This document shows positions 1 to 8,179 of a stretch of DNA of 64,000 nt, piece after piece (position 1 is the stretch's first letter; every line of letters begins with the position of its first letter). The position numbers and the translations under genes are program-made. The DNA is from CAVALG01 sp045576295 (lineage in GTDB: Bacteria; Bacillota; Clostridia; Oscillospirales; Acutalibacteraceae). Below the pieces are notes generated by a model, which saw only the letters and a program-made list of their open reading frames with translations, did no database searches and was not told where the DNA came from. Location of the stretch: assembly GCA_045576295.1 (NCBI GenBank), contig JAZNGF010000049.1, positions 1-64,000 of the forward strand, written 5' to 3'.

Positions 1-85
1 ACAAGCGATTTTGTAGATGTGAAAAAGGTATTTTTCCCTTTCTGTAGTGAGCCGAACTCTCGCACAACCGAATACAAGCCACCGA

Positions 86-119
86 GCGCATGGATAAGAA
101 CAAATCCATGCGCTTTTTT
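86..119 (+). terminator. Rho-independent terminator
   Basis: A perfect 10-bp stem (GCGCATGGAT at 86-95 with ATCCATGCGC at 104-113) and an 8-nt loop are followed by a run of T. It probably ends a gene lying left of the window. It lies inside the longest possible reading frame of the next gene, which argues for the later start at 145. Confidence 0.85.
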
Positions 120-144
120 ATTCCCACAGAAAGGAGGAAAAGCC

Positions 145-903
145 ATGCGAAAGCAAACGAACTTGGCCGAGGTCAAACTAACCGCCCTTGCTCTGCTATC
201 CACAGAGACCAATGAAACGCCGTACTCACCGATGATCGTCAAGCACCCCTTCACCGACACCGGAGTAAGTGCTATCCCCGATGGCAAAGGTGGCGTGGAG
301 ATGATCGATCTCACAGAAGATGATGCACAGCTCAGGTGGCGACAGTCTATGGCACGGCAGATCGATAAGGCAGATAGTGCCTACGCAATATATATGATGG
401 TCACCAAGCCCTACGCGCTGACCTTTCTGAAATTCGCAATGCCCCATCTCTCAAGAGAAGATATGTCTCAAATCCTCGCCAGTGCATGGACGAGGTCTGA
501 AGCACCGCACCAGGATGTGAACGTCACCGTCAACCAGCTACTGCGGATGTTCAAGCAAGCCGATCCCACTTGCCTCATGGAGCAAGACGAATATATCCAG
601 TTCAAGACATTGGACGACACGGTGACTGTCTACCGAGGGGTAACCCCTCACAATGCTAAAAGTGTGAAAGCGTTATCCTGGTCACTGAATCAGGAAACAG
701 CCGAATGGTTTGCCCACCGCTTCGGCGAGAACGGAACGGTCTACGAAGCACAGATCCTTGAACTTTTCAAAGGTTTCCTTCTGCTTTTCCGTAAGACCGG
801 CATTGAGTTCTTCCTCGTTTTTGCATATCAACTTGACGAGCTTATCCACTTTCGTCCCTCGCTTGATATACCTTTCGTGCGGACTGATGTTGCCATAGTA
901 TAA
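145..903 (+). pseudogene. 3'-truncated mobile-element protein (ADP-ribosyltransferase-like C-terminus)
   Basis: I chose the start at 145 because AAGGAGG lies just upstream and a terminator interrupts the longer frame. The first about 204 residues look like a protein I associate with clostridial phages and conjugative elements. Its C-terminal part (YRGV, ALSW, AEWFA, VYEAQI) resembles ADP-ribosyltransferase-like folds. After VYEAQI, at about 757, the reading frame continues as the reverse complement of a different gene fragment until the stop at 903, so the last about 48 residues are not native. The normal protein would be expected to continue past this point. Function unknown; almost certainly a broken gene left by a deletion. 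Confidence 0.6.
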
Positions 904-921
904 ATTTTCAAGTGTTGTCAT
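682..921 (-). pseudogene. 3'-truncated DUF6809-like small protein
   Basis: Translation is expected to begin at 921, where AAAGGAGG precedes an ATG (MTTLENLYYGN). The first about 53 residues, through FEKFKD, resemble the DUF6809 family of short proteins common on mobile elements of gut Firmicutes; the family assignment is from memory. Beyond about 760 the frame runs backwards through the neighbouring truncated gene until a chance stop at 682, so the natural C-terminus is missing. Together with the opposing gene it marks a tail-to-tail deletion junction. Role unknown. Confidence 0.55.
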
Positions 922-986
922 GTGCGTTGCACCTCCTTTTTGCAACACAAATACATACCACAACACTTTCCACAAGTCCAGCGAAA

Positions 987-1023
987 TATAAAAATTTGAG
1001 GACATCGCCGAAGTGATGCCCTC
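987..1023 (-). terminator. Terminator of the metF-metH-rrf2 operon
   Basis: On the minus strand a 9-bp stem (plus-strand positions 998-1006 and 1015-1023, one G-U pair) with loop 1007-1014 is followed by AAATTTTTAT. It lies about 50 bp after the regulator stop codon and separates the sulfur operon from the mobile-element remnant. Confidence 0.8.
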
Positions 1024-1071
1024 ATAATTAAGATTTGGGAGAATATATTTCCTTGTCTGATTTGTTTTTAC

Positions 1072-1473
1072 TTATTTCATTAAATCTGCGAGGGTGATAC
1101 CATCAAAATAGTTGTTCACCATATTGTGAAACTCTGTCCACATAGGAAGTGTCGGACAGGTATCTGCACGGTCGCATTTTTCGGCGTTACAGCTAAGACA
1201 GGTAACGGGGGCTAAATCGCCTTCGGCGACTCTTAAAATATCACCCACTCTGTACTCTTTAGGCTCTTTTGAAAGGCGGTAGCCGCCGCCCTTGCCGTGA
1301 ACACCCTCGACATAATTATTCTTCGAGAGTACCGGCATAATTCTTTCTATATATTTAAGCGACAATCCCTGACGTTCTGCAACCTTTTTCATGGCAATAT
1401 AACCGTCGCTTCGATTATCGGCGAGGTCGAGCATCACGCGCAGAGCATATCTGCCTCTTGTAGAAATCAACAT
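1072..1473 (-). CDS. Rrf2-family transcriptional regulator (IscR/CymR type)
   Basis: A 133-residue winged-helix protein starting MLISTRGRYALRVMLDLA, typical of the Rrf2 family. The recognition helix region contains EROGLS-type sequence (AERQGLSLKYIER), and the wing carries GKGGGYRL. Four cysteines (92, 95, 100, 106) lie where IscR-type members bind an Fe-S cluster (three ligands are needed), so it may sense Fe-S or sulfur status; CymR members lack these cysteines and sense O-acetylserine through CysK. The ATG overlaps the metH stop by one base (TAATG), so it is translationally coupled to the methionine operon. Its likely targets are the TACCTACC-containing promoters of metF and metY. That regulatory link is inference. 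Confidence 0.85.
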   Translation of the reverse strand: MLISTRGRYALRVMLDLADNRSDGYIAMKKVAERQGLSLKYIERIMPVLSKNNYVEGVHGKGGGYRLSKEPKEYRVGDILRVAEGDLAPVTCLSCNAEKCDRADTCPTLPMWTEFHNMVNNYFDGITLADLMK

Positions 1474-3878
1474 TATACCTTACCTCCAATAATATTCTCT
1501 GCGTAGCGGACGGCTTCCATTGCGTCCTTTGCGTATTTGTCTGCGCCTATCTTGTCGGCATATTCTTGTGTAAGCACTGCGCCACCGACTACGGTCTTGC
1601 ACCAAGGTGCTTGAGCTCTAAGTTGTTTGATAGTTTCTTCCATAGCAGGAACGGTGGTAGTCATAAGAGCGCTAAGACCTGCAAGCGGTGCATGAAGCTC
1701 TACGACCTTTTGGACAATTGCTTCGGGCGGCACATCCTTACCGAGATCTACCACGTTAAAGCCGTAGTTCTCGAGCAAGAGCTTAACTATATTTTTGCCA
1801 ATATCGTGAATATCGCCATGAACGGTGGCAATTACAAACGTACCCTTATCGGCGGCTTTTTCTCCGCCCGCCATAAAGCCTTTTATTACTTCAAAAGCGC
1901 TTTTGGCGGCTTCGGCACTCATAAGCAGCTGCGGTAAATAAACCGTCTTTTCTTCAAAGCATTTACCTACGGTATTGAGTGCAGGGATGATTTCGTTATT
2001 AACAATTTCGAGTGGAGCAATATTAAAAAGAAGCATCTTTGTCAGCTCGGCGGCTTTATCTTTAAAGCCTTTTATAACTGCACGCCCAAGCTCGGATGAA
2101 AATTCTTCGGCGGTCTTTTTGGTTTCAGCAGTTGTAGTAGGTGCGGTAACGGTAAACAAATCTGCCGCACCGATATATTCAGCACAATTTTCGTCAAGAC
2201 CCTTTAGTGCCTTATATGTGTAATAGGTCTTCATTATATCCGCCGAATACGGATTCATAATAGCCGCCGAAAGCCCGTTTTCAAGAGCTAAGGCAAAGAA
2301 TGTGCCGTTTATTGCATCCCTGTTCGGCAGTCCAAATGAAATGTTTGAAACGCCCAGGGATGTATGGCAACCGAGTTCATTCTTTATGGTTTTAAGAGCG
2401 TTAAGGGTTGCTATGGCGGCTTGATTATCCGCACTAATTGTCATAGCCAATGTATCGAAAATGATATCTTTCCTCTCGATACCGTATTTTGCGGCGGTAT
2501 CAAGTATCTTTTCGGCAATTTTCACTCTGCCTTCAGCCGTTTCGGGAATACCGTTCTCATCTAAAGTAAGAGCTACCACCACTCCGCCGTATTTTTTAAC
2601 CAGAGGGAATACGGTTTCCATGCTCGTCACTTTACCGTTTACGGAATTTATCATTGCCTTTCCGTTATAACGGCGAAGTGCCGTTTCCATTGCGGTAACA
2701 TCTGCGGTATCTATTTGCAAAGGCAGGTCGATAATAGCCTGCAATTCACATATGGCATTTTTGAGCATCTTGGTTTCATCAATATCGGGAAGTCCTACAT
2801 TAACATCAAGTATGTGAACACCCTTTTCCTGCTGATTAACACCTTCGGAAAGGATATAATCCATATCGTTATCGAGTAGCGCCTGCTTAAAACGCTTTTT
2901 ACCCGTAGGATTGATACGCTCACCGATAAGGATAGGCTTTTCGCCAAACTCAACAGTATGAGTATAAGAAGATACCATTGTTATATTCTTATTTTGGGTA
3001 GGCACCGGTGTGAAAGAACAAGTCTTCGAATATAAAGCTTCAATGTATTCTGGTGTCGTGCCGCAACAACCACCTACAACACGAACACCTTGCTTTACAA
3101 GTTCGGCTACCTCACCCGAAAAATCATCGGCAGTTACATCAAAAACCGTTTTTCCGTCTACCGATTTTGGAAGTCCTGCATTGGGCTTGAGTATTACAGG
3201 AACAGATGCTGTTTGCAGCAGTTCCTCTGCAACACCACGAAGCTGACGGGGACCTAAAGAACAGTTTGCGCCTAAAGCATCAACACCCATACCTTCGAGA
3301 AGCGCTACCATTGCGGCGGGGGTTGCACCCGTCATCAGCTTACCGTCTTCACCGTAAGCGTTAGAAACAATTACGGGAAGGCTGCTGTTTTCCTTAGCGG
3401 CAAGGAGAGCGGCTTTGGTTTCGTAAGAGTCGTTCATTGTTTCAATGATAATAAGGTCTACGCCATATTTCACGCCGAGCTTTACGGTTTTTGCAAATAG
3501 GCTTACCGCATCCTCAAAATCAAGATCACCGAGCGGTTTTAAAAGTTTTCCCGAAGGGCCGATATCAAGCGCAATAAATTTTTCACTCTTAGATACAGAC
3601 TGTTCTCTTGCGGCTTTGGCATTAAAAACAGCCGCCATTATGATATTTTCAAGCTCATCCTCAGCAAATTTAAGTATATTTGCGCCAAAGGTATTGGTAC
3701 AAACAACGTTACTGCCTGCATCGAAGTAGGCTTTGTGTATGTTCGTAATCACGTCCGAGTGCGACAAATTCCAGCGTTCAGGATGCTCACCGGGACGAAG
3801 CCCCTGCGCTTGCAATAGCGTTCCCATACCACCGTCAAGATAAACTATATTGTTTTTTAAATATTCTTTGAAATTCAT
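1473..3878 (-). CDS. metH: Cobalamin-dependent methionine synthase, short form
   Basis: MetH transfers the methyl group of 5-methyltetrahydrofolate via cobalamin to homocysteine. The 801-residue protein has the homocysteine-binding barrel (about 1-290; zinc cysteines in GANCSLGP and GGCCGTTPEY), the pterin-binding barrel (about 310-570; IGERINPTG, DVNVGLPDIDE), and the cobalamin cap and Rossmann domain (about 600-801; GDIHDIGKN supplies the His that ligates cobalt). The C-terminal AdoMet-dependent reactivation domain of the E. coli enzyme (about 1227 residues) is absent and is supplied by the overlapping upstream gene. It sits third in an operon with metF and ends in the Rrf2 gene. The split arrangement is common in Firmicutes. 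Confidence 0.95.
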   Translation of the reverse strand: MNFKEYLKNNIVYLDGGMGTLLQAQGLRPGEHPERWNLSHSDVITNIHKAYFDAGSNVVCTNTFGANILKFAEDELENIIMAAVFNAKAAREQSVSKSEKFIALDIGPSGKLLKPLGDLDFEDAVSLFAKTVKLGVKYGVDLIIIETMNDSYETKAALLAAKENSSLPVIVSNAYGEDGKLMTGATPAAMVALLEGMGVDALGANCSLGPRQLRGVAEELLQTASVPVILKPNAGLPKSVDGKTVFDVTADDFSGEVAELVKQGVRVVGGCCGTTPEYIEALYSKTCSFTPVPTQNKNITMVSSYTHTVEFGEKPILIGERINPTGKKRFKQALLDNDMDYILSEGVNQQEKGVHILDVNVGLPDIDETKMLKNAICELQAIIDLPLQIDTADVTAMETALRRYNGKAMINSVNGKVTSMETVFPLVKKYGGVVVALTLDENGIPETAEGRVKIAEKILDTAAKYGIERKDIIFDTLAMTISADNQAAIATLNALKTIKNELGCHTSLGVSNISFGLPNRDAINGTFFALALENGLSAAIMNPYSADIMKTYYTYKALKGLDENCAEYIGAADLFTVTAPTTTAETKKTAEEFSSELGRAVIKGFKDKAAELTKMLLFNIAPLEIVNNEIIPALNTVGKCFEEKTVYLPQLLMSAEAAKSAFEVIKGFMAGGEKAADKGTFVIATVHGDIHDIGKNIVKLLLENYGFNVVDLGKDVPPEAIVQKVVELHAPLAGLSALMTTTVPAMEETIKQLRAQAPWCKTVVGGAVLTQEYADKIGADKYAKDAMEAVRYAENIIGGKV

Positions 3879-4540
3879 AAAGCACCTCTGAATGCGCAGT
3901 CGCTTTTATCGCAAAGAGCACATTTGTTAGTTGTTGTTTTTTCTTTTTTGTCGCCAAGTCCTACAATAGCTGTAACCGATTTTGAAGGCGACATAAGCAG
4001 ACTGTCATTGAGGGTCAGCCCTATCTGCTTTTCGGGGGAAAGAACTGCAAAAATCTCCTTTTGTGAGGTGAGCGGCAAATCCCCGTAACCAGGACTGAAG
4101 CGTGGCTTTGTATCCATATTATATTCCTTTGATATATCGGCACAAAAAGTGTCACAAAGCGCCTCAATACGTTCAGCGCCAATAGCCTGAAACATCAGCG
4201 CTTTTGAGGGGGAAATCCGTCCGTATTTTGCAATAAGACGGTCGATTTCAACACCGACGGTTGCGGCAAACAGTATGGCACTTTCACTTTCCTTTAAATT
4301 AAATGCTAAATTTTTCGACCGCAAAGTGAATGCACCAAAGTCACATATATCATCACAGATTTTTACCAAAAACTTACGGTAACACACCTTATATGTGAGT
4401 TTAGTCTTAATTTCGTCAATACAAGACTTTACAAGTGCCGCTATTTCGCTGTCCGCTTCTTTACAGCCTGCATACCGTAAAATTTCCTTTTCACAAAAAG
4501 GCGGCTCGTTATAGGTTTTAATTAAAATTACAGAATTCAT
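3875..4540 (-). CDS. Methionine synthase reactivation-domain protein
   Basis: A 221-residue stand-alone version of the MetH activation domain, which uses AdoMet to re-methylate cob(II)alamin after accidental oxidation. The diagnostic AdoMet-binding stretch is RFSPGYGDLPL (about residue 145) followed by IGLTLNDSLLMSPSKSVTA. The C-terminus has a cysteine motif (CALCDKSDCAFR) seen in clostridial members, possibly metal-binding. Four-base overlaps with both metF (upstream) and metH (downstream) imply tight translational coupling and fixed stoichiometry. The reductant that feeds electrons to it is not encoded nearby. Confidence 0.9.
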   Translation of the reverse strand: MNSVILIKTYNEPPFCEKEILRYAGCKEADSEIAALVKSCIDEIKTKLTYKVCYRKFLVKICDDICDFGAFTLRSKNLAFNLKESESAILFAATVGVEIDRLIAKYGRISPSKALMFQAIGAERIEALCDTFCADISKEYNMDTKPRFSPGYGDLPLTSQKEIFAVLSPEKQIGLTLNDSLLMSPSKSVTAIVGLGDKKEKTTTNKCALCDKSDCAFRGAL

Positions 4541-5415
4541 TTTTCTAACATATCCGAAAGATTATTTTGTATCTTTGCCGCCACGTCAGGCTTGTTCATC
4601 GAGTATACATGCACATTGGTGATGCCGTTAGCATATAAATCGATAATCTGGTCGGTAGCATAAGCAATACCTGCCTGTTTCATAGCGGCAGGGTCACTAC
4701 CGAATTTATCCACAAGGCTTTTGAAACGCTGAGGCATAAACGAGCCTGAGAGTTTGATAGCACGGGCAACCTGATTGGCATTTGTGATAGGCATAATACC
4801 GGGGATTACCGGCACAGTAATGCCTGCCTCACGAATCTTATAAAGGAAATTATATAAAAGATTATTATCAAAAAACATCTGCGTGGTCAGAAAGTCACAG
4901 CCTGCATCCACTTTTTCCTTAAGATATTTGATATCCTCTTTCTGATTTGTACTTTCGGGATGAATTTCGGGATAGCAAGCACCACCAATACAAAAATCGG
5001 GGTTGGCAACTTTGAGTTCTAAAATAAGGTCTATAGCATGCTTATAGTCCCAACCGCTTCGGTCAGCATTTTCAAGATCTACGGGGATATCTCCTCTGAG
5101 TGCCATAACATTCTGGATTCCCGCCGCTTTAATTTCTTCGATCTTTTTCTTTACGGTTTCCTTTGTTGATGAAACACAAGTGAGGTGTTCCAAGGTTGGC
5201 ACACCGTAAAGCTTTTTTATGTTTTTAGCAATGTCAAGCGTGTATTCACTTGTGCCGCCGCCTGCACCGTATGTAACACTCATAAAGGCAGGATGAAGCT
5301 TTGCAATTTCCTCAGTGGCGGTTTTCACACTTTCAAAGCTTGTCTCACTTTTAGGCGGAAAAACCTCAAACGAAAGTGATAATTTATTTTGAGCAATTAT
5401 ATCAATAATTTTCAT
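4537..5415 (-). CDS. metF: 5,10-methylenetetrahydrofolate reductase
   Basis: MetF reduces methylene-THF to 5-methyl-THF, the methyl donor for the MetH encoded downstream. The 292-residue protein is full length for the bacterial family and starts with the conserved LSFEVFPPKSE motif (the glutamate helps protonate flavin-bound substrate). FMSVTYGAGGG, ALRGDIP and TQMFFDN are further family signatures lining the FAD and folate sites. It is the first gene of the operon; the mRNA leader is only about 25-30 nt, too short for a SAM riboswitch, so control is presumably at the promoter, where a TACCTACC element lies between the -35 and -10 boxes. Confidence 0.95.
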   Translation of the reverse strand: MKIIDIIAQNKLSLSFEVFPPKSETSFESVKTATEEIAKLHPAFMSVTYGAGGGTSEYTLDIAKNIKKLYGVPTLEHLTCVSSTKETVKKKIEEIKAAGIQNVMALRGDIPVDLENADRSGWDYKHAIDLILELKVANPDFCIGGACYPEIHPESTNQKEDIKYLKEKVDAGCDFLTTQMFFDNNLLYNFLYKIREAGITVPVIPGIMPITNANQVARAIKLSGSFMPQRFKSLVDKFGSDPAAMKQAGIAYATDQIIDLYANGITNVHVYSMNKPDVAAKIQNNLSDMLEK

Positions 5416-5448
5416 AACACTAATACCTTCTTAAAACATTGATAACAT

Positions 5449-5478
5449 ATTATACACCCAAACAGGTAGGTAAATCAA
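5449..5478 (-). promoter_or_regulatory. metF promoter with TACCTACC element
   Basis: On the minus strand TTGATT (plus 5473-5478) and TATAAT (plus 5449-5454) are 18 bp apart. The spacer begins with TACCTACC; the 11-mer ATTTACCTACC (plus 5465-5475) also occurs exactly in the metY-cysK promoter at 8162-8172. This suggests a shared operator, probably for the Rrf2 protein encoded at the end of this operon. Confidence 0.7.
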
Positions 5479-5499
5479 GTTGTTTTCTACTTGAACATA

Positions 5500-5534
5500 A
5501 ATTAATGCCGACATCATACAAAGCAGACGTAGGC
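5500..5534 (-). terminator. Possible weak terminator after cysK
   Basis: Downstream of the cysK stop the minus strand can form an imperfect 9-bp hairpin (plus 507-515 and 526-534 of the 5000s) followed by ATTAATTTA. The stem has a mismatch and the U-tract is poor, so it may be inefficient. Confidence 0.4.
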
Positions 5535-5542
5535 AATTTTAT

Positions 5543-6475
5543 TTATTCTGCAAATAGCGGAGTAGACAAATATCTGTCGCCGGTATCGGGCAGAAGAACG
5601 ACTATGGTCTTGCCTTCATTTTCGGGACGTTTTGCGAGTTCAATTGCGGCAAAGGTGGCGGCACCCGAAGAAATCCCTACGAGAACGCCCTCGCTTTTAC
5701 CAATGAGCTTACCCACCCTAAAAGCATCTTCATTGGAAACGGGAATAATCTCGTCATAAATGCCCGTGTTAAGAACATCGGGAACGAAGCCTGCGCCGAT
5801 GCCTTGAATCTTATGAGGACCGGCAACACCTGTGGAGAGCACCGCAGAAGCGGCAGGCTCGACCGCTACGACCTTGATGTTAGGATTTTTAGATTTCAGA
5901 TATTCGCCTACACCTGTAACCGTACCGCCTGTGCCTACGCCTGCAACAAAGATATCCACCTGTCCGTCGGTATCTTCATAAATCTCAGGGCCGGTATTTT
6001 CTCTGTGCGCTTTTGGATTGGCAGGGTTTACAAACTGACCGGGGATAAAACTGTTAGGCGTTTGGGCGGCGAGTTCTTCCGCCTTTGCAATGGCACCCTT
6101 CATACCTTTAGCACCTTCAGTGAGTACAAGCTCGGCTCCATATGCTTTCATTAAGCTTCGGCGCTCTACCGACATCGTTTCGGGCATTGTGAGAATAATG
6201 CGGTAGCCTCGCGCCACCGCTACCGATGCAAGACCGATTCCTGTGTTGCCGCTTGTTGGCTCAATAATAACCGAATCAGGTTTCAGCTTGCCGCTTGCTT
6301 CGGCATCGTCAATGATTGCTTTGGCAATACGGTCTTTAACAGACCCTGCGGGATTAAAATATTCAAGCTTTGCGACAATCTTCGCTTTAAGTCCCAAGGC
6401 TTTTTCAATATGTGTGAGTTCAAGAAGAGGGGTTTTACCAATGAGTTGATCCGCTGATGTATAAATGTTAGACAT
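5543..6475 (-). CDS. cysK: Cysteine synthase (O-acetylserine sulfhydrylase)
   Basis: CysK makes cysteine from O-acetylserine and sulfide with PLP. The 310-residue protein is the usual length. The PLP lysine lies in NPAGSVKDRIA (about residue 47), the substrate loop is EPTSGNTGIGL, and the phosphate-binding glycines are GVGTGGTVTGVG. It follows metY by only 5 bp, so both are on one transcript behind the attenuator leader. In Bacillus, CysK also acts as co-repressor partner of the Rrf2 protein CymR; whether that holds here is not shown by the sequence. Confidence 0.95.
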   Translation of the reverse strand: MSNIYTSADQLIGKTPLLELTHIEKALGLKAKIVAKLEYFNPAGSVKDRIAKAIIDDAEASGKLKPDSVIIEPTSGNTGIGLASVAVARGYRIILTMPETMSVERRSLMKAYGAELVLTEGAKGMKGAIAKAEELAAQTPNSFIPGQFVNPANPKAHRENTGPEIYEDTDGQVDIFVAGVGTGGTVTGVGEYLKSKNPNIKVVAVEPAASAVLSTGVAGPHKIQGIGAGFVPDVLNTGIYDEIIPVSNEDAFRVGKLIGKSEGVLVGISSGAATFAAIELAKRPENEGKTIVVLLPDTGDRYLSTPLFAE

Positions 6476-6480
6476 AATAA

Positions 6481-7767
6481 TTACTCCTTTACTGCGTTAA
6501 AACCGCCCTTAAGGTCGGCGATAATATCATCAATATGCTCGATTCCAATGGAAAGACGGATGGTGTTTGGCTTAATGCCTTGATCGGCAAGTTCTTCTTC
6601 GCTAAGCTGGCTATGTGTGGTGGTTGCCGGGTGGATTACAAGGCTCTTGGCATCGGCAACATTGGCAAGCAGAGAGAAGATTTTAAGGTTATCGATAAAC
6701 TTGTGAGCCTCCGCCTGACCGCCCTTGATTTCAAATGTAAAAATCGAACCGCCGCCACCCGGAAAATATTTATTATAAAGAGCATTGTCGGGATGGTCGG
6801 GCAGGGACGGATGATTGACCTTTTCAACCTGCGGATGATTCTTTAGGAATTCAACCACCTTTTTGGTGTTCTCTGCGTGGCGTTCCAAACGAAGCGACAG
6901 GGTTTCAATGCCCTGCAAAAGCAAGAACGCCGCAAAGGGAGAAATGGTAGCACCCGTATCACGAAGAAGTATTGCACGAATATAGGTAACAAACGCTGCG
7001 GGGCCTACTGCCTTAACAAAGGACACACCGTGATAGCTTGGGTTGGGATCGGCGATAGCGGGATATTTTCCACTTGCCGCCCAATCGAATTTACCTGAGT
7101 CAACGATGATACCACCAAGCGTTGTACCGTGACCTCCGAGGAATTTAGTAGCGGAATGTACTACAATATCCGCGCCGTGCTCGATGGGACGGATAAGATA
7201 CGGAGTACCAAAGGTGTTATCAACAACGAGTGGCAAACCGTGCTTATGTGCCAGTGAAGCCAAAGCATCAATATCCGGAATATCGCTGTTGGGGTTACCG
7301 AGGGTTTCGATATATATGGCTCTGGTGTTATCCTGAATAGCCGCCTCAACCTCTGCTAAATCGTGAATGTTTACGAAGGTTGCAGTAATACCAAAGTTCG
7401 GGAGTGTGTGAGCGAGTAGGTTATAACTACCTCCGTAAATGGTCTTCTGAGCAACGAAGTGACCGCCCCTCACGCCGAGAGCTTCAAGGGTATATGTAAT
7501 TGCCGCCGCACCCGAAGCGAGAGCCAATGCCGCAACACCGCCTTCAAGGGCTGCAACACGCTGTTCTAAAACATCCTGTGTTGAGTTGGTAAGCCTGCCG
7601 TAGATGTTACCAGCGTCGGCAAGACCGAAGCGGGCGGCTGCGTGAGCGGAGTTTTTAAATACATAAGAGGTAGTTGCATAAATCGGTACCGCACGAGCAT
7701 CGGTAGCAGGGTCGGGATTTTCCTGACCTACGTGAAGTTGTAAAGTTTCAAATTTAAGTTCTGACAT
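6481..7767 (-). CDS. metY: O-acetylhomoserine sulfhydrylase
   Basis: A 428-residue PLP enzyme of the Cys/Met metabolism family, most like O-acetylhomoserine aminocarboxypropyltransferase, which makes homocysteine directly from sulfide. The PLP lysine is in VVHSATKFLGGHG (about residue 208), preceded by VVDNTFGTPYL, and the N-terminus (FETLQLHVGQ) and length fit MetY better than the about 380-400-residue MetB/MetC enzymes. Homocysteine made here would feed MetH encoded 3 kb away. First structural gene after the Met/Cys leader; AAAGGAAA provides the ribosome site. Confidence 0.92.
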   Translation of the reverse strand: MSELKFETLQLHVGQENPDPATDARAVPIYATTSYVFKNSAHAAARFGLADAGNIYGRLTNSTQDVLEQRVAALEGGVAALALASGAAAITYTLEALGVRGGHFVAQKTIYGGSYNLLAHTLPNFGITATFVNIHDLAEVEAAIQDNTRAIYIETLGNPNSDIPDIDALASLAHKHGLPLVVDNTFGTPYLIRPIEHGADIVVHSATKFLGGHGTTLGGIIVDSGKFDWAASGKYPAIADPNPSYHGVSFVKAVGPAAFVTYIRAILLRDTGATISPFAAFLLLQGIETLSLRLERHAENTKKVVEFLKNHPQVEKVNHPSLPDHPDNALYNKYFPGGGGSIFTFEIKGGQAEAHKFIDNLKIFSLLANVADAKSLVIHPATTTHSQLSEEELADQGIKPNTIRLSIGIEHIDDIIADLKGGFNAVKE

Positions 7768-7906
7768 AATTCTTATTTCCTTTCATAATCGAATGTTTAA
7801 TGTAATGCTTTTTAGGATGCTATATACATCGACACATTCGACCAAAACGGAAATTGGCTCTGACGAGCTTTTCAAAATAGTTTTCCATACGGGATTACCT
7901 GCCTTT

Positions 7907-7944
7907 AAAAAATAAATCGGAAGACTCCGATAAAGTCTCCCGAT
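7907..7944 (-). terminator. Attenuator terminator in the metY leader
   Basis: On the minus strand an 11-bp stem (plus 934-944 and 916-926 of the 7000s, one G-U pair) with a 7-nt loop is followed by TTATTTTTT. It stands between the leader peptide gene and metY, about 140 bp before the metY start, so it must be read through for metY-cysK expression. Its 5' arm and loop can instead pair with codons 30-34 of the leader peptide gene. Confidence 0.85.
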
Positions 7945-7970
7945 CTTAAACAAATATATGGCACACCTGA

Positions 7971-8102
7971 TTATGCGGCCTGAGTGTTTACCTCTGAGAT
8001 GGAGAACATATCGGAAATTAAAGCGCAAAAAGTCATGCACATGCTATAAGTCCACATGCACATCTCCATCATAATAATAGTGGCTAACCCTAACTTTTTC
8101 AT
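7971..8102 (-). CDS. Met/Cys-rich leader peptide of the metY-cysK operon
   Basis: A 43-residue reading frame starting MKKLGLATIIMMEMCMW with a strong Shine-Dalgarno (AAAGGAGA, 8-nt spacing) just downstream of a consensus promoter. It has eight methionines (1, 11, 12, 14, 16, 21, 23, 32) and three cysteines (15, 22, 26); nine of the sixteen residues 11-26 are Met or Cys. It ends 27 bp before an intrinsic terminator. The composition and position are those of an attenuation leader peptide: a ribosome stalled at Met or Cys codons would leave codons 30-34 free to form an antiterminator. I know no named family for it. The peptide itself probably has no other role. Confidence 0.8.
   Translation of the reverse strand: MKKLGLATIIMMEMCMWTYSMCMTFCALISDMFSISEVNTQAA
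8001..8015 (-). promoter_or_regulatory. Predicted antiterminator segment
   Basis: On the RNA this segment (codons 30-34 of the leader peptide gene) reads TCCGATATGTTCTCC. It can pair with the terminator 5' arm and loop (plus 7926-7940, RNA GGAGACTTTATCGGA): 7 bp plus 5 bp around a 3-by-3 internal loop. Forming this helix would prevent the terminator. Confidence 0.65.
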
Positions 8103-8127
8103 AATATGATCTCCTTTCTTTACGAAT

Positions 8128-8148
8128 TACCTACCGTTTAGGTTGGTA
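8128..8148 (-). promoter_or_regulatory. Second TACCTACC operator at the metY start site
   Basis: An imperfect palindrome, TACCTACC-GTTTA-GGTTGGTA on the plus strand, just after the -10 box, covering the expected transcription start. It shares the ACC/GGT half-site with the upstream operator. A bound repressor here would block initiation. Confidence 0.6.
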
Positions 8149-8150
8149 TA

Positions 8151-8179
8151 AGTATAACACCATTTACCTACCTTGTCAA
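8151..8179 (-). promoter_or_regulatory. metY-cysK sigma-A promoter
   Basis: On the minus strand TTGACA (plus 8174-8179) and TATACT (plus 8151-8156) with a 17-bp spacer, nearly perfect consensus. Such a strong promoter is consistent with control by repression and attenuation. Confidence 0.85.

Noticed and set aside
5416..5542. Possible SAM riboswitch upstream of metF
   Set aside because: The mRNA leader is only about 25-30 nt, and no S-box core elements are visible.
7783..8040. 85-codon minus-strand open frame upstream of metY
   Set aside because: It has no ribosome site, runs through the terminator hairpin, and is in a different frame from the well-initiated leader peptide gene.
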